Shown: positions 17,114 through 26,740, counted from the first letter of the stretch. The stretch is DNA of 64,000 nucleotides from Paenibacillus sp. LS1 (GCF_026013365.1 NZ_JAPDOE010000002.1:310001-374000); one strand, 5' to 3'. Numbers and translations: made by a program. The notes: a model not told the origin generated them from the sequence alone.

Positions 17114-17410
17114 TCATACTTCGGTATAACGATATTCGATATCCTGACCTTCATCAACGATATCCACATGCAGTTGGTGCCCTTTCAGATACCAATAATC
17201 GTGATCTTCCATAAAGAATTGAATTCCCGACACTTCGGTTTGATCCGCAGGATGTCTTGGTTTCTCCACGGCAATGCCGAGCGAAAATCCAGGATGAAGA
17301 CCTCCGCCAGAGCTATAACGGGCAAAAAATCGGATGCTATCTCCCTCGTTCAAATTCAGTTCTTCCTTGTACCAGCGAGCAGCTTGATCGGATACATGTA
17401 TGGTACTCAT
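17114..17410 (-). CDS. HesB/IscA-like protein without cluster cysteines (YneR type)
   Basis: A 98-residue protein of the HesB/YadR/YfhF group. It keeps the fold-defining SGGGLHPGFSLGI glycine-rich segment, but has no cysteines, so it cannot bind Fe-S clusters as IscA does. Size and sequence resemble B. subtilis YneR. Function is unknown; it may bind ligands other than iron. SD GAAGGAGCTGA precedes ATG 17410. Confidence 0.88.
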   Translation of the reverse strand: MSTIHVSDQAARWYKEELNLNEGDSIRFFARYSSGGGLHPGFSLGIAVEKPRHPADQTEVSGIQFFMEDHDYWYLKGHQLHVDIVDEGQDIEYRYTEV

Positions 17411-17515
17411 TTGGTGTCAGCTCCTTCTGTATATATATGTTCCATCATATCTCGACAGGGACTTGAATACAAACCCGAGTGACCATATAAAGTCAAAATA
17501 AGTTGTGAAAAATGT

Positions 17516-17545
17516 TTGACAGATTGTAAAAGCCGGTGTTAAGAT
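17516..17545 (+). promoter_or_regulatory. Sigma-A promoter of the bmr leader
   Basis: TTGACA (17516-17521), 18-bp spacer, TAAGAT (17540-17545), giving a transcript start near 17552 and a leader of about 345 nt before bmrC. Confidence 0.7.
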
Positions 17546-17601
17546 GCAAACATACGAGGTCTACATTGTATTTATTTCCAAAAAAAGAAAGGGTGATTAC
17601 G

Positions 17602-17682
17602 GTGTTTAACAAACATATGATAGGTCAATTCAGCACACAATTAAATACCGGAGCACACCCGAAATCATTATTCTGTTCATAA
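17602..17682 (+). CDS. Leader peptide of the bmrCD-type operon, 26 residues
   Basis: GTG at 17602 behind AAAGGGTGAT opens 26 codons ending in TAA. It lies between the operon promoter and an intrinsic terminator upstream of the exporter genes. In B. subtilis, BmrB (54 residues) is a leader peptide whose ribosome stalling by translation inhibitors prevents termination and induces bmrCD. This ORF has the same place but is shorter and not obviously similar in sequence. Leader function is inferred from layout. Confidence 0.65.
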   Translation: MFNKHMIGQFSTQLNTGAHPKSLFCS

Positions 17683-17794
17683 GTCGGCATGACAAGGCGT
17701 TCTTTCATTAGAACCTCTGTGATGTTTACTCACAATCGAACTTATGTATGGTTGCGGCTCTGTTCTCGGAGCCATGCTGCCGTATGATATATGA

Positions 17795-17828
17795 AGACAT
17801 ACCGCCTGCGTGCGGTATGTCTTTTTTT
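17795..17828 (+). terminator. Attenuator terminator upstream of bmrC
   Basis: Perfect 11-bp stem AGACATACCGC / GCGGTATGTCT with 6-base loop and seven T, 67 bp before bmrC. An upstream GTATG at 17782-17786 can pair with CATAC in the 5' arm, a possible competing fold. Confidence 0.85.
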
Positions 17829-17895
17829 GTGGGTACATTTCGGCATACATGAACGGAATCTGCATTTCACGGACATTGAAAGGAAGGGATAACAC

Positions 17896-19641
17896 TTGTT
17901 CTCTGTACTTAAAAACCTGGCCTGGTTCTTCCGGCTGGAACGCAAACGATACCTGACCGGTGTCATCTTGCTTATTCTGGTGGGCGTTGCCGAACTGCTG
18001 CCTCCCCGTCTTCTTGGCAATGCCATCGACGAGATTGTGCGCGGTTCCATTACAGGCGCCTCACTCACCCGTTATATCTTGCTTATTCTGGGAACAGTCA
18101 TCATTATCTATCTGGTTACATACGTTTGGATGCACAAACTGTTCGGTGGTGCCAATCTGGTGGAGCGGTTGCTTCGTTCACGCTTCATGGACCACTTGTT
18201 GCGGATGACTCCGCCCTTTTTTGAGAAAAACAGAACAGGAGATTTGATGGCTCGGGCCACCAATGATCTTCGTTCCATTGCCACCACCGCAGGCTTCGGC
18301 ATGCTGACATTAACAGACTCTACGGCCTTTCTGGCCACCGTATTGTTCGCGATGGGCTTCCTGGTCAGCTGGAAACTGACCCTGGCGGCAATCCTGCCTT
18401 TGCCTTTTATCGCCATTGCCATGATGATCTATGGTAAAGCTGTACATCAACGTTACACTCTGGCACAGGATGCATTCGGAGATATGAATGACCAGGTGCT
18501 GGAATCCATCGCCGGTATTCGCGTTGTGCGTGCCTATGTGCAGGAACGTCTGGACGAAAAACGGTTCGCCGATGTGACCGAAGATGTGTATCGCAAAAAC
18601 CTGGCTGTTGCCAGAATGGATGCCCTGTTCGAACCAACCATCCGACTCTTCGTTGGACTCAGTTATGTGATTGCACTTGCCTACGGCATATATCTTGTAT
18701 TTCATAATGAAATTACCCTGGGGGATCTCGTATCGTTTAATATGTACCTGGGGATGATGATCTGGCCCATGTTCGCCATCGGCGAATTGATCAACCTGAT
18801 GCAACGCGGTAGCGCTTCACTTGATCGGGTCAACGAAACTTTATCGGTAGAACCTGCAGTACAAGATGTGGAGCAACCTGCTCATGTTACGAATCCTGAA
18901 GAAATTGCGATGCAGGATGTTACCTTCCGTTACCCTAGTTCCACTGTCGACAATCTCAGTCATATCAGCTTTTCGCTGCGACGTGGTCAAACATTGGGTG
19001 TTGTCGGTCGCACGGGTAGCGGCAAGTCTACTTTGCTCAAACAACTGCTTCACGAATACCCTGCCGGTTCGGGCACATTAAGCATCTCGGGTCATCCCAT
19101 TCAGGATATCGCCAAAGATGACTTGCACAGCTGGATCGGGTACGTACCACAGGAACAAGTCCTGTTCTCCAAATCCGTTCGTCAGAACATTCAATTCGGT
19201 AAGCATGGTGCCAGTGATGAAGTGATCATGGAGGCCATTCGTACCGCCGCTTTTGACGGAGATCTGGGAACCCTGTCCGATGGACTGGATACACTTGTTG
19301 GTGAAAAAGGAATCTCTCTGTCCGGTGGACAGAAACAGCGGGTATCGCTGGCGCGTGCCTTTATCGCTAACCCTGATATTCTGATCCTTGATGATGCCTT
19401 ATCTGCTGTCGATGCACGTACTGAAGCCAAAATCATTGAAAATATACGCAACAAACGCTCGGGCAAAACCACGCTGATCTCGACTCATCGCCTGTCTGCT
19501 ATTGAACACGCTGACCGAATCATCGTACTGGAGCACGGGAAAATTACGGAAGAAGGCACTCACCAGGAACTGTTAGCCATGAACGGCTGGTACCGTGAAC
19601 AGTATGAACGGCAACAGGTCGAGTCCAATCTGTCCACGTAG
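17896..19641 (+). CDS. bmrC: BmrC-type subunit of heterodimeric multidrug ABC exporter
   Basis: A 581-residue half-transporter: six membrane helices (about 1-310) and an ATPase domain with Walker A GRTGSGKST (~371), Q-loop, signature LSGGQ and Walker B ILILDD. The catalytic glutamate is replaced by D500, the same replacement known in B. subtilis BmrC, which marks the degenerate half of the pair. It works with BmrD to expel drugs across the membrane. Start is TTG at 17896 behind GGAAGGGAT. bmrD follows 12 bp after the stop. Expression is likely set by the leader attenuator. Confidence 0.92.
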   Translation: MFSVLKNLAWFFRLERKRYLTGVILLILVGVAELLPPRLLGNAIDEIVRGSITGASLTRYILLILGTVIIIYLVTYVWMHKLFGGANLVERLLRSRFMDHLLRMTPPFFEKNRTGDLMARATNDLRSIATTAGFGMLTLTDSTAFLATVLFAMGFLVSWKLTLAAILPLPFIAIAMMIYGKAVHQRYTLAQDAFGDMNDQVLESIAGIRVVRAYVQERLDEKRFADVTEDVYRKNLAVARMDALFEPTIRLFVGLSYVIALAYGIYLVFHNEITLGDLVSFNMYLGMMIWPMFAIGELINLMQRGSASLDRVNETLSVEPAVQDVEQPAHVTNPEEIAMQDVTFRYPSSTVDNLSHISFSLRRGQTLGVVGRTGSGKSTLLKQLLHEYPAGSGTLSISGHPIQDIAKDDLHSWIGYVPQEQVLFSKSVRQNIQFGKHGASDEVIMEAIRTAAFDGDLGTLSDGLDTLVGEKGISLSGGQKQRVSLARAFIANPDILILDDALSAVDARTEAKIIENIRNKRSGKTTLISTHRLSAIEHADRIIVLEHGKITEEGTHQELLAMNGWYREQYERQQVESNLST

Positions 19642-19653
19642 GAGGTCAATTCA

Positions 19654-21744
19654 TTGAAGTCTAATACAGGCAAAAGGTTGCTTGATTACGCCTTGAAAGC
19701 CAAAGGAACATTTATCGCTGCATTAATTATGCTTACTATTGGTGTTGCGGCCGAACTTGCCGGGCCGTTCATCGCCAAATCCATGATCGACAATCACTTG
19801 CTCGCGATTGAGCAGCCGTTCTATGAGACAACAGCTTCAGATGAAGCCGCAGTCTACAACGGTAAGAATTACAAACGCGAAGGCTTGTTCGAACCGGATG
19901 AAAACAAAGGTTCCGAAGTGCGGGTATTACAAGCCGGCAGAAGTTTTTATTTTGTAAACGAACCGGTAAGCGCACCTGACGGGGACCGCACATATACGGA
20001 TGGAACCCTCACGGTTACACGCGCAGGCGAAGTGACAGGCCAATATGCGGCAGCACCCCTGTCCGCTGGTGAACTGTTTGCTTTTTACAAACCGGAGATG
20101 CCCAGCATCTATCAATTAATTATGTACTACATGATCTTCCTCGTGATCTCGGTCATTATGGAGTTCGGTAAAACATTCTGGCTGCAGTCCTCAGCCAATA
20201 AAGTTATTCAAAGACTGCGTAACGATGTGTATGCCCATATTCAGCGACTGCCGGTGCACTTTTTTGATAACCTGCCCGCAGGTAAAGTTGTATCCCGGGT
20301 CACGAACGATACAGAAGCCGTCAAGGATCTGTTCGTTGCCGTTCTTTCGAACTTTTTCTCAGGTATCATCACGATTACAGGTGTGTATGTTGCGCTCTTC
20401 CTGCTCGATGTTCGCCTCGGCCTGATCTCATTATTCGTCGTGCCGATGCTCATTGCGTGGATTGTGCTCTATCGCAAATTCGCCACTCGTTACAATACGA
20501 TCATTCGGTCACGACTGAGTGAGATCAATGCAATCATTAACGAGTCCATTCAGGGGATGTCCATTATCCGCGTATTCCGCCATCAGAAACAAACCAAACA
20601 GGAATTCGAAGATCTGAATGATGACTATATGAAACACCAGAACAAAATGCTCAACCTGAATGCCTTCACCTCACACAACCTGGTTAACGTATTACGGAAT
20701 ATCGCCTTTGCGGTTGTCCTGTGGTACTTCGGTTCCAGCGTGTTGGATGGCACAAGTATTATCTCACTGGGTGTCCTGTATGCCTTCGTCGATGTCCTGG
20801 GCCGCTTGTTCCAGCCGATTACCGGCATGGTGAATCAGCTCGCCAACCTGGACTCCTCCCTCGTATCCGCTGGTCGCGTCTTTGAGCTGATGGATGAAAA
20901 GGGAGAAGCCGTAACCGATGGCTCTATGCCAAGATACAAGGGAAATGTCGTATTTGACGATGTATCCTTTGCCTATAAAAAAGATTACGTGCTTAACAAT
21001 ATCTCGTTTAAAGCATCCCAAGGTCAGACGGTCGCTCTGGTCGGTCATACCGGTTCGGGTAAAAGCTCAATCATCAACCTGCTGTTCCGGTTCTATGATC
21101 CGCAAAAAGGCAAGATCACGATCGACGGTCAGAACGTCAAGGATCTGCCCAAACAGTGGATTCGCGAACATATGGGAATTGTATTGCAGGACCCATATCT
21201 GTTCACAGGCACCATTGCTTCTAACGTCAGTCTTGGCGATGAGAAGATCTCCCGTGAACGAATTGAACAGGCGCTGCGTGATGTAGGCGCTGAACGTATC
21301 CTGGCTCATTTGCCTCAAGGCTTTGACGAACCTGTCATCGAAAAAGGAAGTACATTGTCTGCTGGACAGCGTCAGTTGATCTCCTTTGCTCGTGCACTGG
21401 CGTTTGATCCGGCCATCCTCATTTTGGATGAAGCGACTGCCAATATTGATACGGAAACGGAAGCATTAATTCAGAACGCACTCGAAGTCCTCAAAAAAGG
21501 ACGTACCACCTTCATCATTGCTCACCGTCTCTCCACCATTCGTTCGGCAGATCAAATTCTGGTTCTGCATCGCGGGCGTATCGTTGAGCAAGGTGCACAT
21601 GATGAACTGATGGAGCTTAAAGGCCGCTACTATAAGATGTATCAGCTCCAGCAAGGTGCACAAGCAGCAGCGGGTGCAACCATCGAGAATCCGTCGGGCG
21701 AGATTATTCCAACCTCAACCTCCTTTGTCGGAGGCAATGCATAA
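19654..21744 (+). CDS. bmrD: BmrD-type subunit of heterodimeric multidrug ABC exporter
   Basis: A 696-residue half-transporter, partner of BmrC. Between the first two membrane helices (about residues 45-150) lies a large extracellular domain, a hallmark of BmrD. The ATPase domain has Walker A GHTGSGKSS, signature LSAGQ and Walker B ILILDE with catalytic E593. With BmrC's LSGGQ this forms the one canonical ATP site. TTG at 19654 has GGAGGT seven bases upstream. A strong terminator follows. Confidence 0.93.
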   Translation: MKSNTGKRLLDYALKAKGTFIAALIMLTIGVAAELAGPFIAKSMIDNHLLAIEQPFYETTASDEAAVYNGKNYKREGLFEPDENKGSEVRVLQAGRSFYFVNEPVSAPDGDRTYTDGTLTVTRAGEVTGQYAAAPLSAGELFAFYKPEMPSIYQLIMYYMIFLVISVIMEFGKTFWLQSSANKVIQRLRNDVYAHIQRLPVHFFDNLPAGKVVSRVTNDTEAVKDLFVAVLSNFFSGIITITGVYVALFLLDVRLGLISLFVVPMLIAWIVLYRKFATRYNTIIRSRLSEINAIINESIQGMSIIRVFRHQKQTKQEFEDLNDDYMKHQNKMLNLNAFTSHNLVNVLRNIAFAVVLWYFGSSVLDGTSIISLGVLYAFVDVLGRLFQPITGMVNQLANLDSSLVSAGRVFELMDEKGEAVTDGSMPRYKGNVVFDDVSFAYKKDYVLNNISFKASQGQTVALVGHTGSGKSSIINLLFRFYDPQKGKITIDGQNVKDLPKQWIREHMGIVLQDPYLFTGTIASNVSLGDEKISRERIEQALRDVGAERILAHLPQGFDEPVIEKGSTLSAGQRQLISFARALAFDPAILILDEATANIDTETEALIQNALEVLKKGRTTFIIAHRLSTIRSADQILVLHRGRIVEQGAHDELMELKGRYYKMYQLQQGAQAAAGATIENPSGEIIPTSTSFVGGNA

Positions 21745-21808
21745 TATAGTTAATACAGAAATTCTTGTACTAACTAATCAGAAATGATGTGCGCTCAACA
21801 GGCACCAC

Positions 21809-21862
21809 AAAAACCGATCTACACGGATACCTTAGAGGTTTGCGGTGTAGATCGGTTTTTTT
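21809..21862 (+). terminator. Terminator of the bmrCD operon
   Basis: A 16-bp perfect stem (AAAAACCGATCTACAC and complement) followed by a long T run. Confidence 0.9.
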
Positions 21863-21911
21863 ATTTTTATCTGGAGGCATGCTCCGATGCTGTTTATTTC
21901 GCTCAGACAAA

Positions 21912-21950
21912 AAAAATCCGCGCACAACCTCACGGCTGCTGCGGATTGTT
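21912..21950 (-). terminator. Terminator overlapping the end of the DUF218 gene
   Basis: On the minus strand AATCCGC within the last codons pairs with GCGGATT after the stop, followed by eight T. Confidence 0.75.
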
Positions 21951-22556
21951 TATCCATCCTTTGATCGTATAACCCATGTACATCACGGTCTCTCTTGCGA
22001 GAAAAGGAAACTTGCTGCGCCAGGTTCGATAAGCCGTAGTTCGTGTTGGAGAAGGTACGGCATCCATACCCAGTCCGGTAGCCAGCTTCATGGCCCGTTT
22101 CATATGTAAAGGATCACTCACAATCGTATACGTTTGATAGCCGGCCTGTTCACCTATTGGAATTGAATTGATCAGATTCTCCTCGGTGATTCGAGATTCG
22201 GTCTCTACGCGAATGTCCGCTGGATCTACTCCTTGTGCAATAGCATACTTCTGACCTACTTCAGCTTCCGTATGTTCTCCATCACCACTTGACCCGCCTG
22301 TAAAAATCAGATTATGAACGGTGCCCTGACGGTATAATTCAATCCCATGTTCAATACGTTGACGAAATACAGGTGAGGGGTTATCCTCCTCCACGGCTGC
22401 ACCCAGAATGATCGCTGCATCCGATATCCTGGACGAATCCTCATCCGTATAGGCTAATATACGTACCACCGTAACCACAGTCCATAGAATTCCAACCAAT
22501 ACTATAGCCAGAGCCGTGATTACAATCCAATGTTTCGTTTTGCGTTTGCTTTTCAT
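21930..22556 (-). CDS. DUF218 (YdcF/SanA/ElyC-like) membrane protein
   Basis: A 208-residue protein with a basic N-terminus, one membrane helix (about 11-32) and an extracytoplasmic DUF218 domain. Visible motifs: AAIILGAAV, the GGSSGDGEHTEAEVG segment and TIVSDPLHMKRA, typical of the family linked to envelope carrier metabolism in SanA/ElyC. Its ATG overlaps the stop of the upstream HEPN-like gene by 4 bp, so the two are coupled. No specific substrate is known. Confidence 0.88.
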   Translation of the reverse strand: MKSKRKTKHWIVITALAIVLVGILWTVVTVVRILAYTDEDSSRISDAAIILGAAVEEDNPSPVFRQRIEHGIELYRQGTVHNLIFTGGSSGDGEHTEAEVGQKYAIAQGVDPADIRVETESRITEENLINSIPIGEQAGYQTYTIVSDPLHMKRAMKLATGLGMDAVPSPTRTTAYRTWRSKFPFLARETVMYMGYTIKGWINNPQQP

Positions 22557-23098
22557 TCATTCTCTTCCAAAGCCCTTGCGTGCATGCTCTCCGCATGCAT
22601 ACGTTCCAGCGTCTGCAGAGCTGCTGCGGATTCGGCATCCAGACCAAGCTCTGCGATCCAGGCGCCTGTATATTGCTGAAGACTGATCTCCAGCTCCTGT
22701 GCACGGTCTTTGAAATCCTCCAATTCCTTAATCATGCGTGATCGTCCTTCCGGACTGAATGTCTCATGGATTCGTTCCTTGAAGTAGTGATGAACGATAC
22801 GATTACGTTGCTGCCACAATTCATTCAATTGATGAGTTTCTTCCTCGGAAAAGGTGAAATGATGGCGGACCTCATGAATGAGTTGCCCTAGTGAACTGCT
22901 CATTTTTCGTTCGTACAAATCTTCCAGATCCTCTTCTGACACGGCCTTGCCCTGAGACATTTTCATTAATAAAATCAGATTGACCAGCTGCTGTTCAAGC
23001 GCCTGACCGTAGTACACGGCCAATCCGTAATAGGCAAACAATTCCCTGGAGTGTTCGCTGTCCAGCATGTCACCATTCTGGATGTCTGTATTTTGCAT
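22553..23098 (-). CDS. HEPN-like protein of unknown role
   Basis: A 181-residue, nearly all-helical acidic protein. It contains RNRIVHHYF, an Rx4H motif with a polar residue after Arg, as in HEPN ribonucleases. HEPN domains occur in toxins and defence proteins but also in non-catalytic binding proteins. No MNT or other antitoxin gene is adjacent; instead the gene is fused by a 4-bp overlap to a DUF218 envelope gene. ATG 23098 follows AAGGGGGCG. The HEPN call rests on one motif and the helical pattern. Confidence 0.65.
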   Translation of the reverse strand: MQNTDIQNGDMLDSEHSRELFAYYGLAVYYGQALEQQLVNLILLMKMSQGKAVSEEDLEDLYERKMSSSLGQLIHEVRHHFTFSEEETHQLNELWQQRNRIVHHYFKERIHETFSPEGRSRMIKELEDFKDRAQELEISLQQYTGAWIAELGLDAESAAALQTLERMHAESMHARALEENE

Positions 23099-23197
23099 AT
23101 GCGAGCGCCCCCTTCAACCGTACAATGTTATCCATTTCATGTCCCTCTATCCTAACCAAACCAAGAGCAACATTCAAGTTATTGGGAAGCGCGGCTT

Positions 23198-23908
23198 CTA
23201 ACTCCGTAGATCTCTTCTACCGGACAGCCACACATGGATGATTAATAACCCCGATGCATAGAGCACAGTCCATATCGTAACCAAAACAAAGGAGCTCATT
23301 TTTAATTCATCGAATAACATCATCTCACGAACCTGATAAAAGGCTGGTGGCAGAATGCGACCAAGCCATTGTAACGATTCAGGCAGACGTTCACTTAAGG
23401 AACCCTGGATAAATGATAGTAATAGTACAATAATGAGGGCCGGCATACTACGATTAAGTAAGGGAATGTATGATTTTTGAAAAAATACACCGATGCCCAA
23501 TCCCAGCAGTGATAGGCCAAGATGTCCTAACCAAGTCATCATCCACTCCTCACCTGTGGGCTGTCTATCGAACATTCCCGCGAACACGGGATACAGCACA
23601 GTGGTTGCGGTGAGCATGAATTGCATTATCCAGGCACAGATTAATTGACTTTTTACAACCTTACGCCTGCTTCCTGCATGAAGGACAAGCAGTTGATACT
23701 GCCTCGCAGGTTCCGTATTCATCACCATTACTCCGAGCCAAGCAGATGCCAGAAATAACAGCATAGCCGTGACACTGTAACTGTCCGCAATAGGATTAGG
23801 TTTGTAGGAATAGATCAGCAGCATGGTGATGATATAAAAGATAACTGGTGCAAAATATTTCTGTGAGCGGATGTGATGCCTTAACAAATATCGGGTTAGA
23901 TAGATCAT
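23198..23908 (-). CDS. ABC transporter membrane subunit
   Basis: A 236-residue integral membrane protein with six hydrophobic segments and a short basic C-terminus. The start overlaps the stop of the ATPase gene by 4 bp (ATGA), so the two form one transporter. It has no recognisable export-substrate signature. It resembles permeases of small ABC-2-like transporters. Nothing else follows on this strand until the HEPN-like gene 99 bp downstream. Confidence 0.8.
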   Translation of the reverse strand: MIYLTRYLLRHHIRSQKYFAPVIFYIITMLLIYSYKPNPIADSYSVTAMLLFLASAWLGVMVMNTEPARQYQLLVLHAGSRRKVVKSQLICAWIMQFMLTATTVLYPVFAGMFDRQPTGEEWMMTWLGHLGLSLLGLGIGVFFQKSYIPLLNRSMPALIIVLLLSFIQGSLSERLPESLQWLGRILPPAFYQVREMMLFDELKMSSFVLVTIWTVLYASGLLIIHVWLSGRRDLRS

Positions 23909-24969
23909 TGGACCTCTCTCCCCTCAGCGTCCATAGAAGGGCTTAACCCCATAGATTCTGGGTCGACCCCACGACTCGAATATACAGCTGGATGTTGTCC
24001 TTCCAGCAGACTTTCCATATGTAATTGACTTTCTTCCTGTTGTACAGACACAACCGAACCTCCGGATGCCAGAATCATTCTAAGAACATCATCTATTGAT
24101 TTCTGAACCACTTTCCAATCCCACATCCATGAATTTGATTTTTCCGAGCTTATATTACGAACTAAAGACAGCACTCCAGGTTGTTTTAAAATGGATGGAT
24201 CGTTAGCCAAATCCTCTTCAGTTTCCGTCAGACTTTGAATATGTACAACTGGTTCGCCAGCTTGTAATACATCCTCACGACTCCAGTAGCGGAGTACACG
24301 ACCTTTCTGCAACACAACCACTTGGTCTGCCAAACGTTCAATAAGCAACGGTTCATGACAAGCTGTAACGATGGACGTTCCTTCAACCTTCCATTGTCCC
24401 AGTAAGGATACAACTGCCTCTTGAGCTGGAATATCCAAGCCTGACAACGGTTCATCCAGCAGTAAAAGACCACCCGGTCCAGGTAACAGGGCCTGAATCA
24501 GATTTACTTTTTGCAGTGTGCCCTTGGATAATAAGGGTAACTTCTGATCGATCGCGGTATCCAGATATAGAAGTTCACTAAGTTCTCTAATCCGCTCACG
24601 CAGTATTTCGGGGCGAATGCCCCGAATCCGTCCCATGTCCCACAAGTACTCTCCAGAGGTGAAAGGTAACCGTGGCAGGCCATCTACTGCATACCCATCA
24701 GAACCCTTCATTGTGCGCTGGATCGATCCTGTATCAGGTAACAAACTGCCCGCCAATATACGTAGCAACGTGCTTTTGCCAGAACCGTTTCTGCCCACAA
24801 GTACAGCACATTCGCCCTGCTTCACTTCCAGATTAATTTGATTCAGCACCTGAGCAGTACCTAATCGCTTGCTCACTTGTTGAAGCAATATACCTCGACC
24901 TGATGAGTCTGGTGTAGCTTGATCGGACTTCCTGAAAAGACCACGTGTACTCCATGTCATTGGGATCAC
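23905..24969 (-). CDS. ABC transporter ATPase with C-terminal extension
   Basis: A 354-residue ATPase: Walker A GRNGSGKST, signature LSKGTLQK (K replaces the second Gly of LSGGQ), Walker B LLLLDEP and an H-loop histidine in VTACHEP. About 120 residues after the ATPase core form a further domain that is not recognised. GTG at 24967-24969 overlaps the argS stop, an in-frame ATG is 9 bp downstream. It is co-transcribed with argS, which is unusual for a transporter. Substrate unknown. Confidence 0.85.
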   Translation of the reverse strand: MIPMTWSTRGLFRKSDQATPDSSGRGILLQQVSKRLGTAQVLNQINLEVKQGECAVLVGRNGSGKSTLLRILAGSLLPDTGSIQRTMKGSDGYAVDGLPRLPFTSGEYLWDMGRIRGIRPEILRERIRELSELLYLDTAIDQKLPLLSKGTLQKVNLIQALLPGPGGLLLLDEPLSGLDIPAQEAVVSLLGQWKVEGTSIVTACHEPLLIERLADQVVVLQKGRVLRYWSREDVLQAGEPVVHIQSLTETEEDLANDPSILKQPGVLSLVRNISSEKSNSWMWDWKVVQKSIDDVLRMILASGGSVVSVQQEESQLHMESLLEGQHPAVYSSRGVDPESMGLSPSMDAEGREVQ

Positions 24970-26696
24970 ATCCGTTCCGGAGCCTGCACACCAAGCAAAT
25001 ACAGACTGTATGCAAGGCGTTCGGCAGTCCGTTCGGCCAAGGCTACCCGGAAAGATCTTACATTAGATGGCGCATCCGCAATCCGTTCAGCGTGATAGAA
25101 GCGGTTGAACGCTTGAGCGACATCTATCGTATATTTGGCAATGACCGAAGGCTCATTCCGATGAATTGCTTTTTCCAGATACTCGGGATATTCACCGAGC
25201 AGTTTCAGCAATGCCCATGAGGTATCTCCGATACTGGATGAGGTGGTCCCTGTTTCATTTACATCATCTGCAATCGTGCCGTTAGTCAGATGGTTTTCAT
25301 TTTCCATACGGATCGCCTCTTCTGCCTTGGCCAGTACACTTTGAATCCGAGCATGCGTGTATTGCACATAAGGTCCGGTCTCCCCTTCAAAACTCACCGC
25401 ATCTTCCAGTGAGAAGTCCACATCATTAAGCCTATTATTACGCAAATCACCGAAGACAATGGCACCGACACCGACCGCCTCAGCCACCTTCTGGGGGTTC
25501 TCCAGATTCGGGTTTTTCTCCTGAATAATCTGTAGTGCACGAGTGACTGCCTCATCCAACACTTCCTGCAAAAAGACAACTTTACCGCGGCGGGTAGACA
25601 TTTTCCGTCCCTCAAAACGCATTAATCCAAACGGGATATGTTCACACTTTGCAGACCACTCATGTCCCATCCGGGATAGGACCGCAAATACCTGCCGGAA
25701 ATGTAACTTCTGCTCGCCTCCGACCACGTATAACAGCCGATCTGCCTTCATCACCTCATGACGATAAACCGCCGTAGCCAAATCCCGTGTAGGGTAGATC
25801 GTTGTTCCGTCTTTTTTGATAATCAGGCACGGGGGCATGTTCTCATCCTCCAGACGTACCACGAGTGCTCCATCACTCTCTTCAAGTAAACCTTTCGCCT
25901 TGAGTTCTTCGACCACCGCGCCCATCTTGTCATTGTAAAAGCTTTCCCCCAGCGTATGGTCAAATTGTACGTTCAGACGTTCATACATCCGGTTGAATTC
26001 CTTCATGCTCACTTCCACAAAGAACGCCCATAACCGCTGTGCTTCTTCATCCCCTTGCTCCAGCTTGCGGAACCACTCCCGTGCCTCAATCTCCAGAGAA
26101 GCATCGTTCTCCGCCTCATCATGGAAACGCACATACAGCTCAAGCGACGTACGGATCGGGTCTGCCTGCAACGCTTCCTCTTTGCCCCACCGTTTGTACG
26201 CTGCGATCTGCTTGCCAAACTGGGTTCCCCAGTCTCCCAGATGATTCACACTTACGGAGGTATAACCTGCTTCGTTGTACAACCGATACAATGCTGCACC
26301 GATTACAGTAGAACGCAAATGTCCAATTCCGAAGGGTTTAGCGATGTTAGGGGAAGACATATCAATCACAACACGTGAACCTTGACCAAGCTGACGCTTA
26401 CCAAATGCGGCATTCCCCAGTTCTTTTAGCAGATTCGGCGCGAGCTTCTCCCGATTGAAACGGATATTTACATACGGCCCGGCGGGAGTCGCTTCAATGC
26501 CAGAGGCCTGCAATCCAGTTGCGAGCTCGGTCGCAATGACTGCGGGTGCTTTTTTTAATGACTTCGCCAATACAAAACAAGGGAATGCTGCATCACCCAT
26601 CTCCGCCTGCGGTGGGACCTCCAGTAATCTTATAACCTCTTTTTCATTCAATCCCGTTAAAGGGGCAATATCGGCCGCAGCCTGCTTCATCAACAT
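24966..26696 (-). CDS. argS: Arginyl-tRNA synthetase
   Basis: A 576-residue class I synthetase that charges tRNA-Arg. It carries a HIGH-type motif (FGIGHLRST), the KMSKS-type GRKMSTRRGK, a DALR anticodon-binding C-terminus and an N-terminal Arg-S domain. AAGGAG overlaps the in-frame GTG at 26705 and is properly spaced from ATG 26696, which is taken as the start. A T-box leader controls it, so uncharged tRNA-Arg raises expression. Confidence 0.95.
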   Translation of the reverse strand: MLMKQAAADIAPLTGLNEKEVIRLLEVPPQAEMGDAAFPCFVLAKSLKKAPAVIATELATGLQASGIEATPAGPYVNIRFNREKLAPNLLKELGNAAFGKRQLGQGSRVVIDMSSPNIAKPFGIGHLRSTVIGAALYRLYNEAGYTSVSVNHLGDWGTQFGKQIAAYKRWGKEEALQADPIRTSLELYVRFHDEAENDASLEIEAREWFRKLEQGDEEAQRLWAFFVEVSMKEFNRMYERLNVQFDHTLGESFYNDKMGAVVEELKAKGLLEESDGALVVRLEDENMPPCLIIKKDGTTIYPTRDLATAVYRHEVMKADRLLYVVGGEQKLHFRQVFAVLSRMGHEWSAKCEHIPFGLMRFEGRKMSTRRGKVVFLQEVLDEAVTRALQIIQEKNPNLENPQKVAEAVGVGAIVFGDLRNNRLNDVDFSLEDAVSFEGETGPYVQYTHARIQSVLAKAEEAIRMENENHLTNGTIADDVNETGTTSSSIGDTSWALLKLLGEYPEYLEKAIHRNEPSVIAKYTIDVAQAFNRFYHAERIADAPSNVRSFRVALAERTAERLAYSLYLLGVQAPERM

Positions 26697-26740
26697 CTCG
26701 AACACTCCTTATCCATTCATTATTGGTTGAAAATAAACAC

